DNA of 64,000 nucleotides from Embleya scabrispora (GCF_002024165.1 NZ_MWQN01000001.1:2418001-2482000); one strand, 5' to 3'; positions 23,587 to 32,638 are shown, counted from the stretch's first letter. Program-made: numbers and translations. The notes: generated by a model from the sequence alone, not told the origin.

Positions 23587-24749
23587 TAGACGGCCGCCCG
23601 CACGCCCGCCGCCGCCCGCACCGCGGCGACCACCCGCTCCTGCTGCGCCTCGGTCAGCTCGTGGAACAGCGGCAGGATCAACGAGTCGCGGGTCAGTCGC
23701 TCGGTGACGGGCAGCGGTACGTGCTCGACGTCGGCGTAGGCGGGCTCCAGGTGCGCGGCCATGATCCCGCGCCGGGCGGAGATGCCGGCCCGGGCCAGCT
23801 CGCCGAGCAGTTCGTCGCGCGACATCGGGAAGTCCTCGGGCAGCAGCACCCAGAACGCCTGGAAGTTGGTCAGCCCGTACCCGGGATCCGCGGCCGTCTC
23901 CAGGCCCGCGACATCGGCCAGCGCCTCCCGGTACCGGGCCGCCAACTCCCGCCGCCGCTCGACCATCGCGGCGAGCCGGCCGAGTTGCACCAGGCCGATC
24001 GCCGCCTGCACGTCGGTCATCCGGTAGTTGAAGCCCAGTTCGTCGTAGCTCTCCACCACCGGCGCCCCGCCCGCCCGGTCCGCCGCGTCCCGATCGGCCG
24101 CGCTCACGCTCATCCCGTGCTCGCGCAGCCGGCGCAACCGGGGCGCGTGGCCCGCGCGCGCCAGCGTGAGCATGCCGCCCTCGCCCGTGGTCAGCAGCTT
24201 GCGCGGGTGGAACGAGAAGGTCGCGGACATCGCCCCCGCGCCGACCGGCCGGCCCTTGTAGGTCGAACCCGCCGCGCAGGCCGCGTCCTCCACCACCACG
24301 ATGCCCCGGCGGTCCACCAGGGCCCGCACCGCGTCCAGGTCGGCCGGGATGCCGCCCTGGTCGACCAGGATCACCGCCCGCGTGGCCGAGGTCAGCACCG
24401 GCTCGATGGTCTCCGGGGTCAGGTTGCCGGTGGCCCGCTCGACATCGGCGAACACCGGGCGCGCGCCCACGTAGCGCACCGCGTTGGCGGTGGCCACGAA
24501 GGACAACGACGGCACCACCACCTCGTCACCCGGCCCCACCCCGGCGTTGATCAGCGCCAGGTGCAGCGCGGTGGTGCACGAGGACACCGCGATCGCCTCC
24601 GGCACCCCCAGCCGGTCCGCGAAGGCCCGCTCGAAGGCCGCCACCCGAGGCCCCTGGGCCACCCACCCGGAGCGCACCGCGTCGGCCGCCGCGGCCGCCT
24701 CCTCGTCGCCCATCCAGGGCCGCATCACCGGAATTCGTTCCATGCCCAT
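23586..24749 (-). CDS. DegT/DnrJ/EryC1 sugar aminotransferase (ArnB/PglE-like)
   Basis: Second PLP sugar transaminase of the operon, 387 residues from the ATG at 24749, which has GGGGGAGG five bases upstream; longer starts lack a site. The PLP lysine is K184 in FSFHPRKLLTTGEGG and the Asp partner is in VVVEDAACAAGS at about 151-162. The HPRKLLTTGEGG form resembles 4-aminotransferases of the ArnB/PglE/perosamine group, unlike its downstream neighbour, so the two enzymes probably act at different ring positions or on different intermediates. Confidence 0.92.
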   Translation of the reverse strand: MGMERIPVMRPWMGDEEAAAAADAVRSGWVAQGPRVAAFERAFADRLGVPEAIAVSSCTTALHLALINAGVGPGDEVVVPSLSFVATANAVRYVGARPVFADVERATGNLTPETIEPVLTSATRAVILVDQGGIPADLDAVRALVDRRGIVVVEDAACAAGSTYKGRPVGAGAMSATFSFHPRKLLTTGEGGMLTLARAGHAPRLRRLREHGMSVSAADRDAADRAGGAPVVESYDELGFNYRMTDVQAAIGLVQLGRLAAMVERRRELAARYREALADVAGLETAADPGYGLTNFQAFWVLLPEDFPMSRDELLGELARAGISARRGIMAAHLEPAYADVEHVPLPVTERLTRDSLILPLFHELTEAQQERVVAAVRAAAGVRAAV

Positions 24750-24845
24750 CGTGTCCTCCCCCAGCCCCGTCCGCGCCGAACCCTTGTCCCAGCTCCGCGT
24801 GTCCACGCCCGAGTCGCACCGAACTCCCCCGGTGCGCCCGTCGGT

Positions 24846-25814
24846 TCAGACCGCGTCCCGCCACCACGCCACCAGTCGGCGCAGCCCCTCGTCGATGTCC
24901 ACCTCGGCGGTGAAGCCCAACTCCCGCGCGGCCTTGGTCGTATCGGCCAGCCGTCGGGTCACCCCGCCACTGGCCCGGGCCGGACCGTACTCGATGCCGA
25001 GGTGCTCGGCGCCCATCACCACCAGCAGCCGCTCGGCCAGCGCGCCCAGCGAAGTCTCGCTCCCGGACGCGATGTTGAACACCTCGCCGCTCGCATCCGC
25101 CCGCGCGGCCAGGAGATTGGCGCGCGCGATGTCGTCGGTGTACACGAAGTCCATGGTCTGGAGGCCGTCACCGAAGATCAACGGGGGTTCCCCCTTGCCG
25201 ATCCGCTCCATCCAGCGGATCAACACCTCGGTGTACAGGCCGTGTACGTCCATCCGCGGGCCGTAGACGTTGAAGTAGCGCAGCGCCACGTAGTCCAGGC
25301 CGTACATCGCCCGGAAGCTGCGCAGCAGACCCTCGTTGAACAGCTTGGCCGCGCCGTAGAGCGTGTCGTTGTCGTACGGGTGGTGCAGTTCGGTGGTCGG
25401 GAAGTGCTCGGCCAGCCCGTACACCGACGCGGAGGAGGACGTGACCACCTTGCGCACGCCGGCCGCGACCGCCGCCTCCATCACGTCGTAGGTGCCGTCC
25501 ACCAGCACTTCGAGGGCGAGCCGGGGCTCCTCGACACACTGGGTGATCCGGATCGCGGCGAGGTGGAACAGCACGTCGACACCCGGCGTCAGCCGGGCCA
25601 GCAGCGCGCGGTCGCGGATGTCGCCGTCCACCAACTCGACCCGCTCGTCGGCCAACGCCCGGGCCAGGTTGCCCCGGTGACCCCGGGTCAGGTTGTCGAG
25701 CACGACCACCTTCGCCGCGCCCTCGTCGAGCAGGCGGTCCACGATGGTGGATCCGATGGTCCCGGCCCCGCCGGTGACCAGGCAGTGCGATCCGGCGATC
25801 TCGACACTCGTCAC
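24846..25814 (-). CDS. SDR NAD-dependent nucleotide-sugar epimerase/dehydratase
   Basis: Extended short-chain dehydrogenase, 322 residues. Cofactor motif GGAGTIG at 15-21, the SSSASVYG segment at 126-133 and the catalytic pair Y153-x3-K157 (YGAAK) are all present, with the family's RYFNVYGPRMD substrate-site stretch. This is the UDP-glucose/UDP-GlcNAc 4-epimerase-like group. The GTG at 25814 overlaps the oxidoreductase stop as GTGA. Second gene of the operon; about 97 bases separate it from the next gene, the only sizeable gap. Confidence 0.92.
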   Translation of the reverse strand: MTSVEIAGSHCLVTGGAGTIGSTIVDRLLDEGAAKVVVLDNLTRGHRGNLARALADERVELVDGDIRDRALLARLTPGVDVLFHLAAIRITQCVEEPRLALEVLVDGTYDVMEAAVAAGVRKVVTSSSASVYGLAEHFPTTELHHPYDNDTLYGAAKLFNEGLLRSFRAMYGLDYVALRYFNVYGPRMDVHGLYTEVLIRWMERIGKGEPPLIFGDGLQTMDFVYTDDIARANLLAARADASGEVFNIASGSETSLGALAERLLVVMGAEHLGIEYGPARASGGVTRRLADTTKAARELGFTAEVDIDEGLRRLVAWWRDAV

Positions 25815-26884
25815 GACTGTTCCCCCACGGCGACGGCGACGCCGCCCAGTTCCAGGCTGCGCGAGGCGGCCTCCAGCAGTTCCAGTACCCGCAGCCCCGC
25901 CCGACCGTCGGTGAGCGCGGGTCGCGCCGCGCCGATCGCCTCGGCGAACTCGGCCATCACCGCGCGCAGCGCCTCGCGTTCGGGCAGCGCCGGCAACACC
26001 ACGTCGCCCATCCGGTAGGAGATCAGCTTCTCCCGGCGGGCGTCGTGGTCGAGCGCGGTGTCCTCGATCCGGTCGACCCCCTTGTCGTGCACCTGGAGCC
26101 GGGCCGCCGGGTTGGTGTCGTCCCACACCAGCGTGCGCCGCGAGCCGCCGATGATGGTGGTGCGGACCTTGGTCGGCGAGAGCCAGTTGACATGCACGTG
26201 CGCGATGGCGCCGTTGCTCAGCCGCAGCACCAGGTAGGCCAGACAGGCCCGTCCGGTGCCCAGCGGGTCCGCGCCGTGCGCGGACACCGACACCGGACGC
26301 ACCCCCGGCGGCAGGATGAAGTCCAGGATGGACAGGTCGTGCGGCGCGAGGTCCCACAACACGTCCACGTCGGGCTGCACCAGACCGAGGTTGATCCGGA
26401 CCGAGTCGAAGAAGCGGATGTCGCCCACCTCGCCGCCGTGAATCAGCTCTCGGATGTGCCGGACCACGGGCATGTAGCAGAACGTGTGGTCGCACATCAG
26501 GGTCAGCCCGCTGCGCTCGGCCAGTTCGACCAGCTTGACCGCCTCGGCGTACGCGGCCGTGATCGGCTTCTCGACCAGGACGTGTTTGCCCGCCTCCAGG
26601 GCCGCGGCGACCAGTTCGAAGTGCGTCGCGGCCGGCGTCGCGATGGCGACGGCCGCCACGGCCGGGTCCGCGAGCACGTCCCGATACGACGTACTCACCC
26701 GCACCGTGCTGTAGTCGCCCAGGACCGCTGTGGCCCGCGCCTCGTCGAGGTCACACAGCCACTCCACCCGCAGCGCCGGCGTGGCCTGCGCGTTGCGGAT
26801 CAGATTGGGCCCCCAGTAGCCGGCCCCTATGACGGCCAGCCCGATGGGCCGACCGGATCCGGAACCAGACCCGGAATTCGACAT
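25811..26884 (-). CDS. Gfo/Idh/MocA family sugar oxidoreductase (WbpB-like)
   Basis: NAD(P)-dependent oxidoreductase of 357 residues and first gene of the six-gene operon. Rossmann motif GAGYWG at 20-25 and the signature EKP at 105-107 (HVLVEKPITA) are clear, followed by the alpha/beta substrate domain with DLAPHDLSILDF containing the usual active-site histidine. In the P. aeruginosa Wbp pathway a homologue, WbpB, oxidises C3 of UDP-GlcNAc uronate so that an aminotransferase can act; the same logic is plausible here. The N-terminal SNSGSGSGSG stretch is low-complexity. Confidence 0.92.
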   Translation of the reverse strand: MSNSGSGSGSGRPIGLAVIGAGYWGPNLIRNAQATPALRVEWLCDLDEARATAVLGDYSTVRVSTSYRDVLADPAVAAVAIATPAATHFELVAAALEAGKHVLVEKPITAAYAEAVKLVELAERSGLTLMCDHTFCYMPVVRHIRELIHGGEVGDIRFFDSVRINLGLVQPDVDVLWDLAPHDLSILDFILPPGVRPVSVSAHGADPLGTGRACLAYLVLRLSNGAIAHVHVNWLSPTKVRTTIIGGSRRTLVWDDTNPAARLQVHDKGVDRIEDTALDHDARREKLISYRMGDVVLPALPEREALRAVMAEFAEAIGAARPALTDGRAGLRVLELLEAASRSLELGGVAVAVGEQS

Positions 26885-27174
26885 GACGGAACGTCAACTC
26901 CCCTGCACCCCCCGGCCGCACGGGCCCAGCCGCCGCACGGCACCCCCACCCGAACGAAGCTAGCGCCCGATCCGGCCCGGCGCGGGTCAACCGGGAAATC
27001 CGCGGGGGTCGGACCGGCCTGCGAAGATCCTTGGCGGAGTCCCGGTTGCACGTGACGCCGAGGCGTTTGGCACGCTGTTGCACGCACAGTCACCGATCCG
27101 GGGCGCCGGCACGATCCCAGCATCGACACAAGCGGCCACCCGGCAAGCAGCACTGAACGAGAAGGGAACGCCAC

Positions 27175-27687
27175 GTGGCCGCGGGTACCCCGACGACGAC
27201 ACTGGCGAAGGAACGCACGGCGGAAGTGGATCCGACGATCGAACCGGCCCCCGAGACCCCCGATCGGGGCACACCGCGGGGGACGCGCGAGAGCATCCTC
27301 CCGGCCGTGGCGGCCGCGCTGATCATCGGCAAGCGGATCAGCACCCGGGCGGGCGCCAAGGGCGACACCGTGCCGAACCCGCATCCGCTGGTGCGGGACT
27401 TCCTGCTGGCGCTGCCGCGCGAATCGCGCGAGCGCTGGCGGGGCCGCTGCCCCGAGGTCGAGCTGGTCTCCGAGCACCTCTTCGAGGCAGAGGCGGCGCG
27501 CAGCAAGCGGGCGGCCCGGCGGCCGTTCACCGTGCAGGAGGCACGCCGCTCGCTCAAGGGGGCCAAGCTGACGCTGCGCCGGATCCGCGAGGACGGCGAC
27601 CCGCAGCACGACACCTACCAGCCGCCGTGCCGATCCTGCGCACCGATGCTCGACCACTTCGGCGTCACACCGACGGAAAGCGGCTGA
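27175..27687 (+). CDS. YwqJ-type nucleic-acid deaminase-like protein (stand-alone toxin domain)
   Basis: Protein of 170 residues matching the YwqJ-related putative deaminase family known from polymorphic toxins. Zinc and proton-shuttle motifs typical of the fold are present: C92-P-E94 (RGRCPEVELVS) and P-C152-x-x-C155 (QPPCRSCAPMLDHFG). There is no secretion, pre-toxin or repeat domain; the first 40 residues are variable. The GTG at 27175 has AAGGGA upstream. It is followed after one base by a SUKH-3 protein, so the two are an obvious toxin/immunity-like pair. Toxic activity is inferred from the family, not shown. Confidence 0.85.
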   Translation: MAAGTPTTTLAKERTAEVDPTIEPAPETPDRGTPRGTRESILPAVAAALIIGKRISTRAGAKGDTVPNPHPLVRDFLLALPRESRERWRGRCPEVELVSEHLFEAEAARSKRAARRPFTVQEARRSLKGAKLTLRRIREDGDPQHDTYQPPCRSCAPMLDHFGVTPTESG

Positions 27688-27688
27688 C

Positions 27689-28171
27689 GTGTCCCGGTTC
27701 TCCTCCGACGTGGTGCACGAACTCAAGCGGGCCGGCTGGACGGTGGGCCGGCGCCGGCTGACCCAGGCCGAGACGTGGGCCCGGCAGATCAGCGACCACG
27801 AGTCGCCCGACGGACACCGGCACAGCGTGTTCCCGGCGGCACTGGTGGCCTGGGCCGAGTTCGGCACCCTGCACTTCGCGATCGGCGGCGCGGGCAGGGA
27901 CGTGCTGCGCCGACCGTTCACCATCGATCCCACCCGGGGGCTGCACCTGCCCCGCACGCTGACCGACGTGGGCCGCGCGCTCGGCACCCCGCTGGCGCCA
28001 CTCGGCGACGAGGACGGCGGCAGCACCTACCTGGCCATCGACCCGGGCGGTCGGGTGTTCGGCGTGGACCACACCGGCGAGTGGTTCATCGGCTCGTCGA
28101 TGGACGCCGCGATCAGCACGCTGGTCCTGGGCCACGCCCCGGTGCGCATCCGCGACGACGGGCGCTGGTGA
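27689..28171 (+). CDS. SUKH-3 domain immunity-type protein
   Basis: Protein of 160 residues of the SUKH superfamily, which commonly neutralises nuclease and deaminase toxins. Visible features are VVHELKRAGWTVGRRR at the N-terminus, the FPAALVAWAEFG region, the core LAIDPGGRVFGVDHTGEWFIG, and a C-terminal helix SMDAAISTLVLG. The start GTG is two bases after the deaminase stop, so both come from one transcript, as expected for antitoxin partners. Confidence 0.85.
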   Translation: MSRFSSDVVHELKRAGWTVGRRRLTQAETWARQISDHESPDGHRHSVFPAALVAWAEFGTLHFAIGGAGRDVLRRPFTIDPTRGLHLPRTLTDVGRALGTPLAPLGDEDGGSTYLAIDPGGRVFGVDHTGEWFIGSSMDAAISTLVLGHAPVRIRDDGRW

Positions 28172-28198
28172 CCGCGGCCGGCGGTCGTCCGCATGCGA

Positions 28199-28228
28199 AA
28201 GGGCGGTGCCCCTCGGGGCACCGCCCTT
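28199..28228. terminator. Bidirectional terminator between the SUKH-3 gene and pth
   Basis: Perfect 14-bp inverted repeat with arms 28199-28212 and 28215-28228 and a 2-base centre (TC). It lies between convergent genes, 27 bases after the SUKH-3 stop and 16 bases beyond the pth stop. Confidence 0.8.
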
Positions 28229-28244
28229 CGTCGTCGTGGCTCGC

Positions 28245-28841
28245 TCAGGTGTTGAACCGGTTCTGCGCCCGCTCCAGCCCTTCGCGGACCAGCGCCTCGC
28301 ACGCGTCGGCCGCCCGGTCCACCTCGAACCCCAGCTCCTTGCGCTCGGTCGCGGAGAAGTCCTTGAGCACGAACGCCGCGACGTCCATCCGGCCGGGGGG
28401 CCGCCCGATGCCGAACCGCACTCGCAGGTAGTCGGGCCCGAGCGACTTGGTGATCGACTTCAGGCCGTTGTGCCCGTTGTCGCCGCCGCCGCGCTTGAGC
28501 CGCAGCACGCCGTAGTCGACGTCCAGCTCGTCGTGCACCGCGACGATGTTCGCGACCGGGATCTTGTAGAAGTCGCGCAGCGCGGTCACCGGACCGCCGG
28601 ACAGGTTCATGAACGACATCGGCTTGGCCAGCACCACCCGGTGCGGCCCGATCCGGGTCTCCACCACCTGGGCGCGCGACTTGTGCGCCTTGAATCTCGA
28701 CCGATCCCGCTCGGCGAGCAGGTCGACCACCATGAACCCGACGTTGTGGCGATTCCCGGCGTATTCGGGCCCGGGATTGCCGAGGCCCACGACCAGCCAG
28801 GGACTGTCGTCCGTGGTGGCGTGGGCCTGCGACTCACTCAT
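28245..28841 (-). CDS. pth: Peptidyl-tRNA hydrolase
   Basis: Hydrolyses the ester bond of peptidyl-tRNA released from stalled ribosomes; 198 residues. The active-site block [18 protein letters not shown] (19-36, catalytic His32) and later [11 protein letters not shown] and HDELDVDYG are intact. It begins 38 bases after the rplY stop on the same strand, and rplY-pth is a conserved actinobacterial pair. Confidence 0.96.
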   Translation of the reverse strand: MSESQAHATTDDSPWLVVGLGNPGPEYAGNRHNVGFMVVDLLAERDRSRFKAHKSRAQVVETRIGPHRVVLAKPMSFMNLSGGPVTALRDFYKIPVANIVAVHDELDVDYGVLRLKRGGGDNGHNGLKSITKSLGPDYLRVRFGIGRPPGRMDVAAFVLKDFSATERKELGFEVDRAADACEALVREGLERAQNRFNT

Positions 28842-28879
28842 GATGCCGTTGTCCCCGCGTTCGTTGCGCGTGTGTCGAC

Positions 28880-29458
28880 TCAGGCCTCTTCGGCCGCGGT
28901 CTCCTCGGCGGTCGGCTCGGGCGCCGACGGGGTGAGGATGTGCAGGATGACGGCCTCGGGGTCGCCCGCCAGCGCGGTGCCCTTCGGCAGCTTGATGTCC
29001 TTGGCGTGCACCGAGGCGCCCGGCTCCAGGCCGGTCACGTCGATCTCGATGGTGCCGGGGAGGGCGGTGGCGTCGGCCTCGACGGGCAGCGCCGGGACGA
29101 CGGTCTCCAGCAGGCCGCCCGGGGCGATCTCGCCGACGGTGCTGACCGGAACCTCGACCGTGACCGTCTCGCCCTTCTGGACGATCAGGAGGTCGACGTG
29201 CTCGAGGTGCCGCTTGATCGGGTGCCGCTGGACGTCCTTGGGCAGGGCGAGCTGCGCCTTGCCGTCGATGTCCAGCGAGAACAGCACGTTGGGGGTCTTG
29301 AGCGCGAGCATGAGCTCGTGGCCCGGAAGCGCAAGGTGAAGCGGAGCGGAGCCGTGACCGTAGAGGACGGCCGGCACCTTACCCGCGCGACGGGCGCGAC
29401 GGGCGGCACCCTTGCCGAACTCGGAACGCGGCTCGGCGACGATACGGACCTCGGACAC
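28880..29458 (-). CDS. rplY: 50S ribosomal protein L25/general stress protein Ctc
   Basis: 5S rRNA-binding ribosomal protein of the long CTC form, 192 residues: N-terminal L25 domain ([30 protein letters not shown]) and C-terminal TL5-type beta domain ending in an acidic AE-rich tail. GTG at 29458 is preferred because GAGGAG lies eight bases upstream; a longer frame to 29635 has no ribosome site. It is followed by pth. Confidence 0.95.
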   Translation of the reverse strand: MSEVRIVAEPRSEFGKGAARRARRAGKVPAVLYGHGSAPLHLALPGHELMLALKTPNVLFSLDIDGKAQLALPKDVQRHPIKRHLEHVDLLIVQKGETVTVEVPVSTVGEIAPGGLLETVVPALPVEADATALPGTIEIDVTGLEPGASVHAKDIKLPKGTALAGDPEAVILHILTPSAPEPTAEETAAEEA

Positions 29459-29783
29459 GACGGGTACTCCTCGAACGACGCGGTGGCGGATGGCGGGGCG
29501 GGGTCCCCATGATGCGGATCGACTGCGGACGGTGATCGCCGGAGCCGGTTCGTAGGTGCCCGAGTGGCACCGGGTCCCCTGCAAAAGCCTTGGAGGAGTA
29601 CACGACACACAACTACCGCGTCGATCACGGAGCAAGTAGCGCGCATCCCTCGCCGGGCAACCCCGTTAGCCTACCCGCTCATCTCGGTCGACCCGAAATC
29701 GGGTCGCGACAAGCACCACTCGAACGAGTGATGGCGCGCGCCCCGGTCGGGGCACGATACCGCGAAGAGCGAGCGGGCACACA
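29459..29783. other. Gene-free region upstream of rplY
   Basis: About 325 bases between the prs terminator and the rplY start, presumably holding the rplY-pth promoter. I see no coding region on either strand beyond an in-frame upstream extension of rplY without a ribosome site. Confidence 0.5.
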
Positions 29784-29815
29784 TACGCCGCCCGGCCGAA
29801 CGGACGGGCGGCGTA
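29784..29815 (-). terminator. Terminator of the glmU-prs operon
   Basis: Perfect 11-bp inverted repeat, arms 29784-29794 and 29805-29815, 10-base loop, located 66 bases beyond the prs stop on the minus strand. Confidence 0.75.
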
Positions 29816-29880
29816 CGCGAGTTGGAACAGTCGAGACTCGGCATCCCGCTAAGGTGCCGAATGTCGGCGGGGCCTTCGGA

Positions 29881-30858
29881 TCAGCTGTGACCCTCGAACA
29901 GGCTCGTGACCGAGCCGTCCTCGAACACCTCGCGGATCGCGCGGCCCACCATCGGGGCGATCGACAGGACGGTCAGCTTGTCGAACCGACGCTCCTCCTC
30001 GATCGGCAGCGAGTTGGTCACGATGACCTCGCTGATCCGCGAGTTCTTCAGCCGGTCCACGGCGGGGCCGGAGAGCACCGCGTGGGTGGCGGCCACGATC
30101 ACGTCGGCCGCGCCGTTCTCGTACAGCGCGTCGGCGGCGGCGCAGATCGTGCCACCGGTGTCGATCATGTCGTCGACCAGCACACAGGTGCGGCCGGTGA
30201 CGTCACCGACCACCTCGTGCACGGTGACCTCGTTGGCGATGTTCGGGTCGCGGCGCTTGTGGATGATCGCCAGCGGGGCGCCGAGGCGGTCCGTCCACTG
30301 GTCGGCCACCCGGACCCGGCCGGCGTCCGGGGAGACCACGGTCAGCCGCTCGCGGTCCACCCGCTTGCCCACGTGGTCGGCCAGCAGCGGCAGCGCGAAC
30401 AGGTGGTCCACCGGGCCGTCGAAGAAGCCCTGGATCTGCGAGGTGTGCAGGTCCACGGCCATCAGTCGGTCGGCACCCGCGGTCTTGAACAGGTCCGCCA
30501 TCAGCCGCGCCGAGATCGGCTCGCGACCGCGGTGCTTCTTGTCCTGACGGGCGTAGCCGTAGAACGGGACGATGACCGTGATGCGCTTGGCGGAGGCCCG
30601 CTTGAGCGCGTCGATCATGATCAGCTGTTCCATGATCCACGTGTTGATCGGAGCCGTGTGGCTCTGGATCACGAACGCGTCGGCACCTCGTACGGAGTCC
30701 TCGAACCGTACGTAGATCTCCCCGTTGGCGAACTCGAAGGCCTTGGTGGGAACGAGGTCCGCACCGAGCTCCGAGGCCACCTCCTTCGCAAGTTCGGGGT
30801 GGGCCCTGCCCGTGAAGAGCATGAGCTTGCGCTCAGGCGTCACCTTGATCCCGCTCAC
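29881..30858 (-). CDS. prs: Ribose-phosphate pyrophosphokinase
   Basis: Makes PRPP from ribose 5-phosphate and ATP for nucleotide, histidine and tryptophan synthesis; 325 residues. The PRPP-binding loop VLVDDMIDTGGT (about 218-229), the ATP region FYGYARQDKKHRGREPISA (about 104-122), and the flexible-loop KRR segment are intact. The GTG at 30858 overlaps the glmU stop as GTGA, so the two are translationally coupled, as is common in actinomycetes. Confidence 0.97.
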   Translation of the reverse strand: MSGIKVTPERKLMLFTGRAHPELAKEVASELGADLVPTKAFEFANGEIYVRFEDSVRGADAFVIQSHTAPINTWIMEQLIMIDALKRASAKRITVIVPFYGYARQDKKHRGREPISARLMADLFKTAGADRLMAVDLHTSQIQGFFDGPVDHLFALPLLADHVGKRVDRERLTVVSPDAGRVRVADQWTDRLGAPLAIIHKRRDPNIANEVTVHEVVGDVTGRTCVLVDDMIDTGGTICAAADALYENGAADVIVAATHAVLSGPAVDRLKNSRISEVIVTNSLPIEEERRFDKLTVLSIAPMVGRAIREVFEDGSVTSLFEGHS

Positions 30859-32393
30859 AGCACCGTCTCCTTGCCATTCGCCTCGGCAGAACCGTCGTTC
30901 GGCCCGGCCGTTGTGTGCACGTCACCCGCGTCGCCCTGGCTCGACGCGAGCGCGCGTTCGGCGGCCTGCGCCGAGGCCGTACCCGCGCGTTTGCGTGCGA
31001 CCCACCCGTCGATGTTGCGTTGGCGCCCCCGCGCCACCGCCATCACACCGGGTGGGACATCTTCGGTGATCGCCGATCCGGCGGCCGTGTAGGCGCCGTC
31101 GCCGATCTCGATCGGGGCGACCAGCATGGTGTCGCTGCCCACGCGGACGTGGTCGCCGACCACTGTGTGGTGCTTGTTCACGCCGTCGTAGTTCACGAAG
31201 ATCGTGGCCGCGCCGATGTTGGTGCCCACACCGATGGTCGCATCCCCGACATAGGTCAGGTGCGGCACCTTCGAACCCTCGCCGACCACGGCGTTCTTCA
31301 TCTCCACGAAGCCGCCGGCCTTGGCCTTGGCGGCGAGGCGGGTACCGGGCCGCAGGTAGGTGTACGGGCCCACGGTCGCCTCGGGGCCGATCTCGGCCCC
31401 CTCGCTCGTGGTGTTGTACACGTGTGCCCGCGGCCCGACGACCGTGTCGAGCAGCGTGCAGTTGGGCCCCACCACGGCCTCGGCGGCGATGCTGGTGACG
31501 CCGTGCAGCTGGGTGTTGGGGTGCACGACGGCATCCGGCTCGAACGTCACGTCGACGTCGATCCAGGTGGTCGCGGGGTCGATCACGGTGACCCCGGCGC
31601 GCATCACGGCCTCGATCAGGCGGTCGTTGAACACCCGCCGTGCCTGGGCGAGCTGCACCCGGTCGTTGACGCCCAGGATCTCCCGGTGGTCCACGGCGGC
31701 CGCGGCGCCCACCCGGTGTCCGGCCTCGCGCAGCACGTGCAGCGTGTCGGTGAGGTATTCCTCGCCCTGGCTGTTGTGCGGGGTGATCTGGCCCAGCGCC
31801 TCGCGCAGCAGCTTGCCGTCGAACGCGTACACGCCGGAGTTGATCTCGGCGATCGCGCGCTGCGCGGCGGTGGCGTCCTTGTGCTCGACGATCGCGGTGA
31901 CCGCGCCGCGCCCGTCGGGGGTGTTCTCCCGGACGATCCGGCCGTAGCCGGCGGGGTCGGGCACCACCGCGGAGAGCACGGTGACGGCGTTGCCCTCGCT
32001 CTCGTGGGTGGCGACCAGGGCGGCCAGGCTGTCCGAGGTCAGCAGCGGGGTGTCCCCGCAGGTGACCAGGACCACTCCGTCGGGTTCGCGGCTGCTCGCG
32101 GCGAGCCCGTCCAGGGCGACGCGCACGGCGTGGCCGGTGCCGTTCTGTTCCTCCTGGACGACCACCTTGGCGGTCGGGTCCAGTACGGAGAGGTAGGCGG
32201 CGACCTTGTCGCGGCCGTGGCCGACGACGACGATCAGGTCTTCGGGGTCCAGTCGTCGGGCGGCCTCGACCACGTGCCCGACCATGGCGCGACCGGCCAG
32301 GGCGTGCAGGACCTTCGGGGTGGTCTTGGAGCGCATGCGGGTGCCCTCACCCGCAGCGAGTACGACGACGGCAGCCGGGCGGATGGGGCTCAC
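30855..32393 (-). CDS. glmU: Bifunctional UDP-GlcNAc pyrophosphorylase/glucosamine-1-P acetyltransferase
   Basis: Makes UDP-GlcNAc for peptidoglycan and other glycans; 512 residues from the GTG at 32393 (GAGGAG about nine bases upstream). The N-terminal uridylyltransferase has LAAGEGTRMRSKTPK-type signature at about 13-30 (here SKTTPK) and the C-terminal left-handed beta-helix begins near residue 260 with active-site NYDGVNKHHT. A disordered tail of about 45 residues rich in A, S, E and T follows. tRNA-Gln lies about 170 bases upstream. Confidence 0.96.
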   Translation of the reverse strand: MSPIRPAAVVVLAAGEGTRMRSKTTPKVLHALAGRAMVGHVVEAARRLDPEDLIVVVGHGRDKVAAYLSVLDPTAKVVVQEEQNGTGHAVRVALDGLAASSREPDGVVLVTCGDTPLLTSDSLAALVATHESEGNAVTVLSAVVPDPAGYGRIVRENTPDGRGAVTAIVEHKDATAAQRAIAEINSGVYAFDGKLLREALGQITPHNSQGEEYLTDTLHVLREAGHRVGAAAAVDHREILGVNDRVQLAQARRVFNDRLIEAVMRAGVTVIDPATTWIDVDVTFEPDAVVHPNTQLHGVTSIAAEAVVGPNCTLLDTVVGPRAHVYNTTSEGAEIGPEATVGPYTYLRPGTRLAAKAKAGGFVEMKNAVVGEGSKVPHLTYVGDATIGVGTNIGAATIFVNYDGVNKHHTVVGDHVRVGSDTMLVAPIEIGDGAYTAAGSAITEDVPPGVMAVARGRQRNIDGWVARKRAGTASAQAAERALASSQGDAGDVHTTAGPNDGSAEANGKETVL

Positions 32394-32566
32394 AGAGCAA
32401 GGCTCCTCGGCATCGCTGGCGGGTGATGCCCGACGACTCCGAAGGCCGACTTCGGAGATACGAAACGACGGCACGACGAAGTCGAGCCGAACAAACCGGG
32501 CCCTATGAGGATAGCGCCGTCGGCGGGAGCCTCCACGCGCCGATGCGGCCTGCACGACCGAAGGGC

Positions 32567-32638
32567 TCCGCTACCAGGATTTGAACCTGGACCAAGGGGA
32601 CCAAAACCCCGTGTGCTGCCGAGTTACACCATAGCGGA
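32567..32638 (-). tRNA. tRNA-Gln (anticodon UUG)
   Basis: Read on the minus strand the 72 bases fold as a cloverleaf: acceptor TCCGCTA/TAGCGGA, D-loop region GTGTAACTCGGCAGCAC, anticodon arm CGGGG-TTTTGGT-CCCCT with anticodon TTG at loop positions 34-36, and T-arm CCAGG-TTCAAAT-CCTGG. CCA is not encoded. Its location upstream of glmU is usual for Streptomyces-like genomes. Confidence 0.95.
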
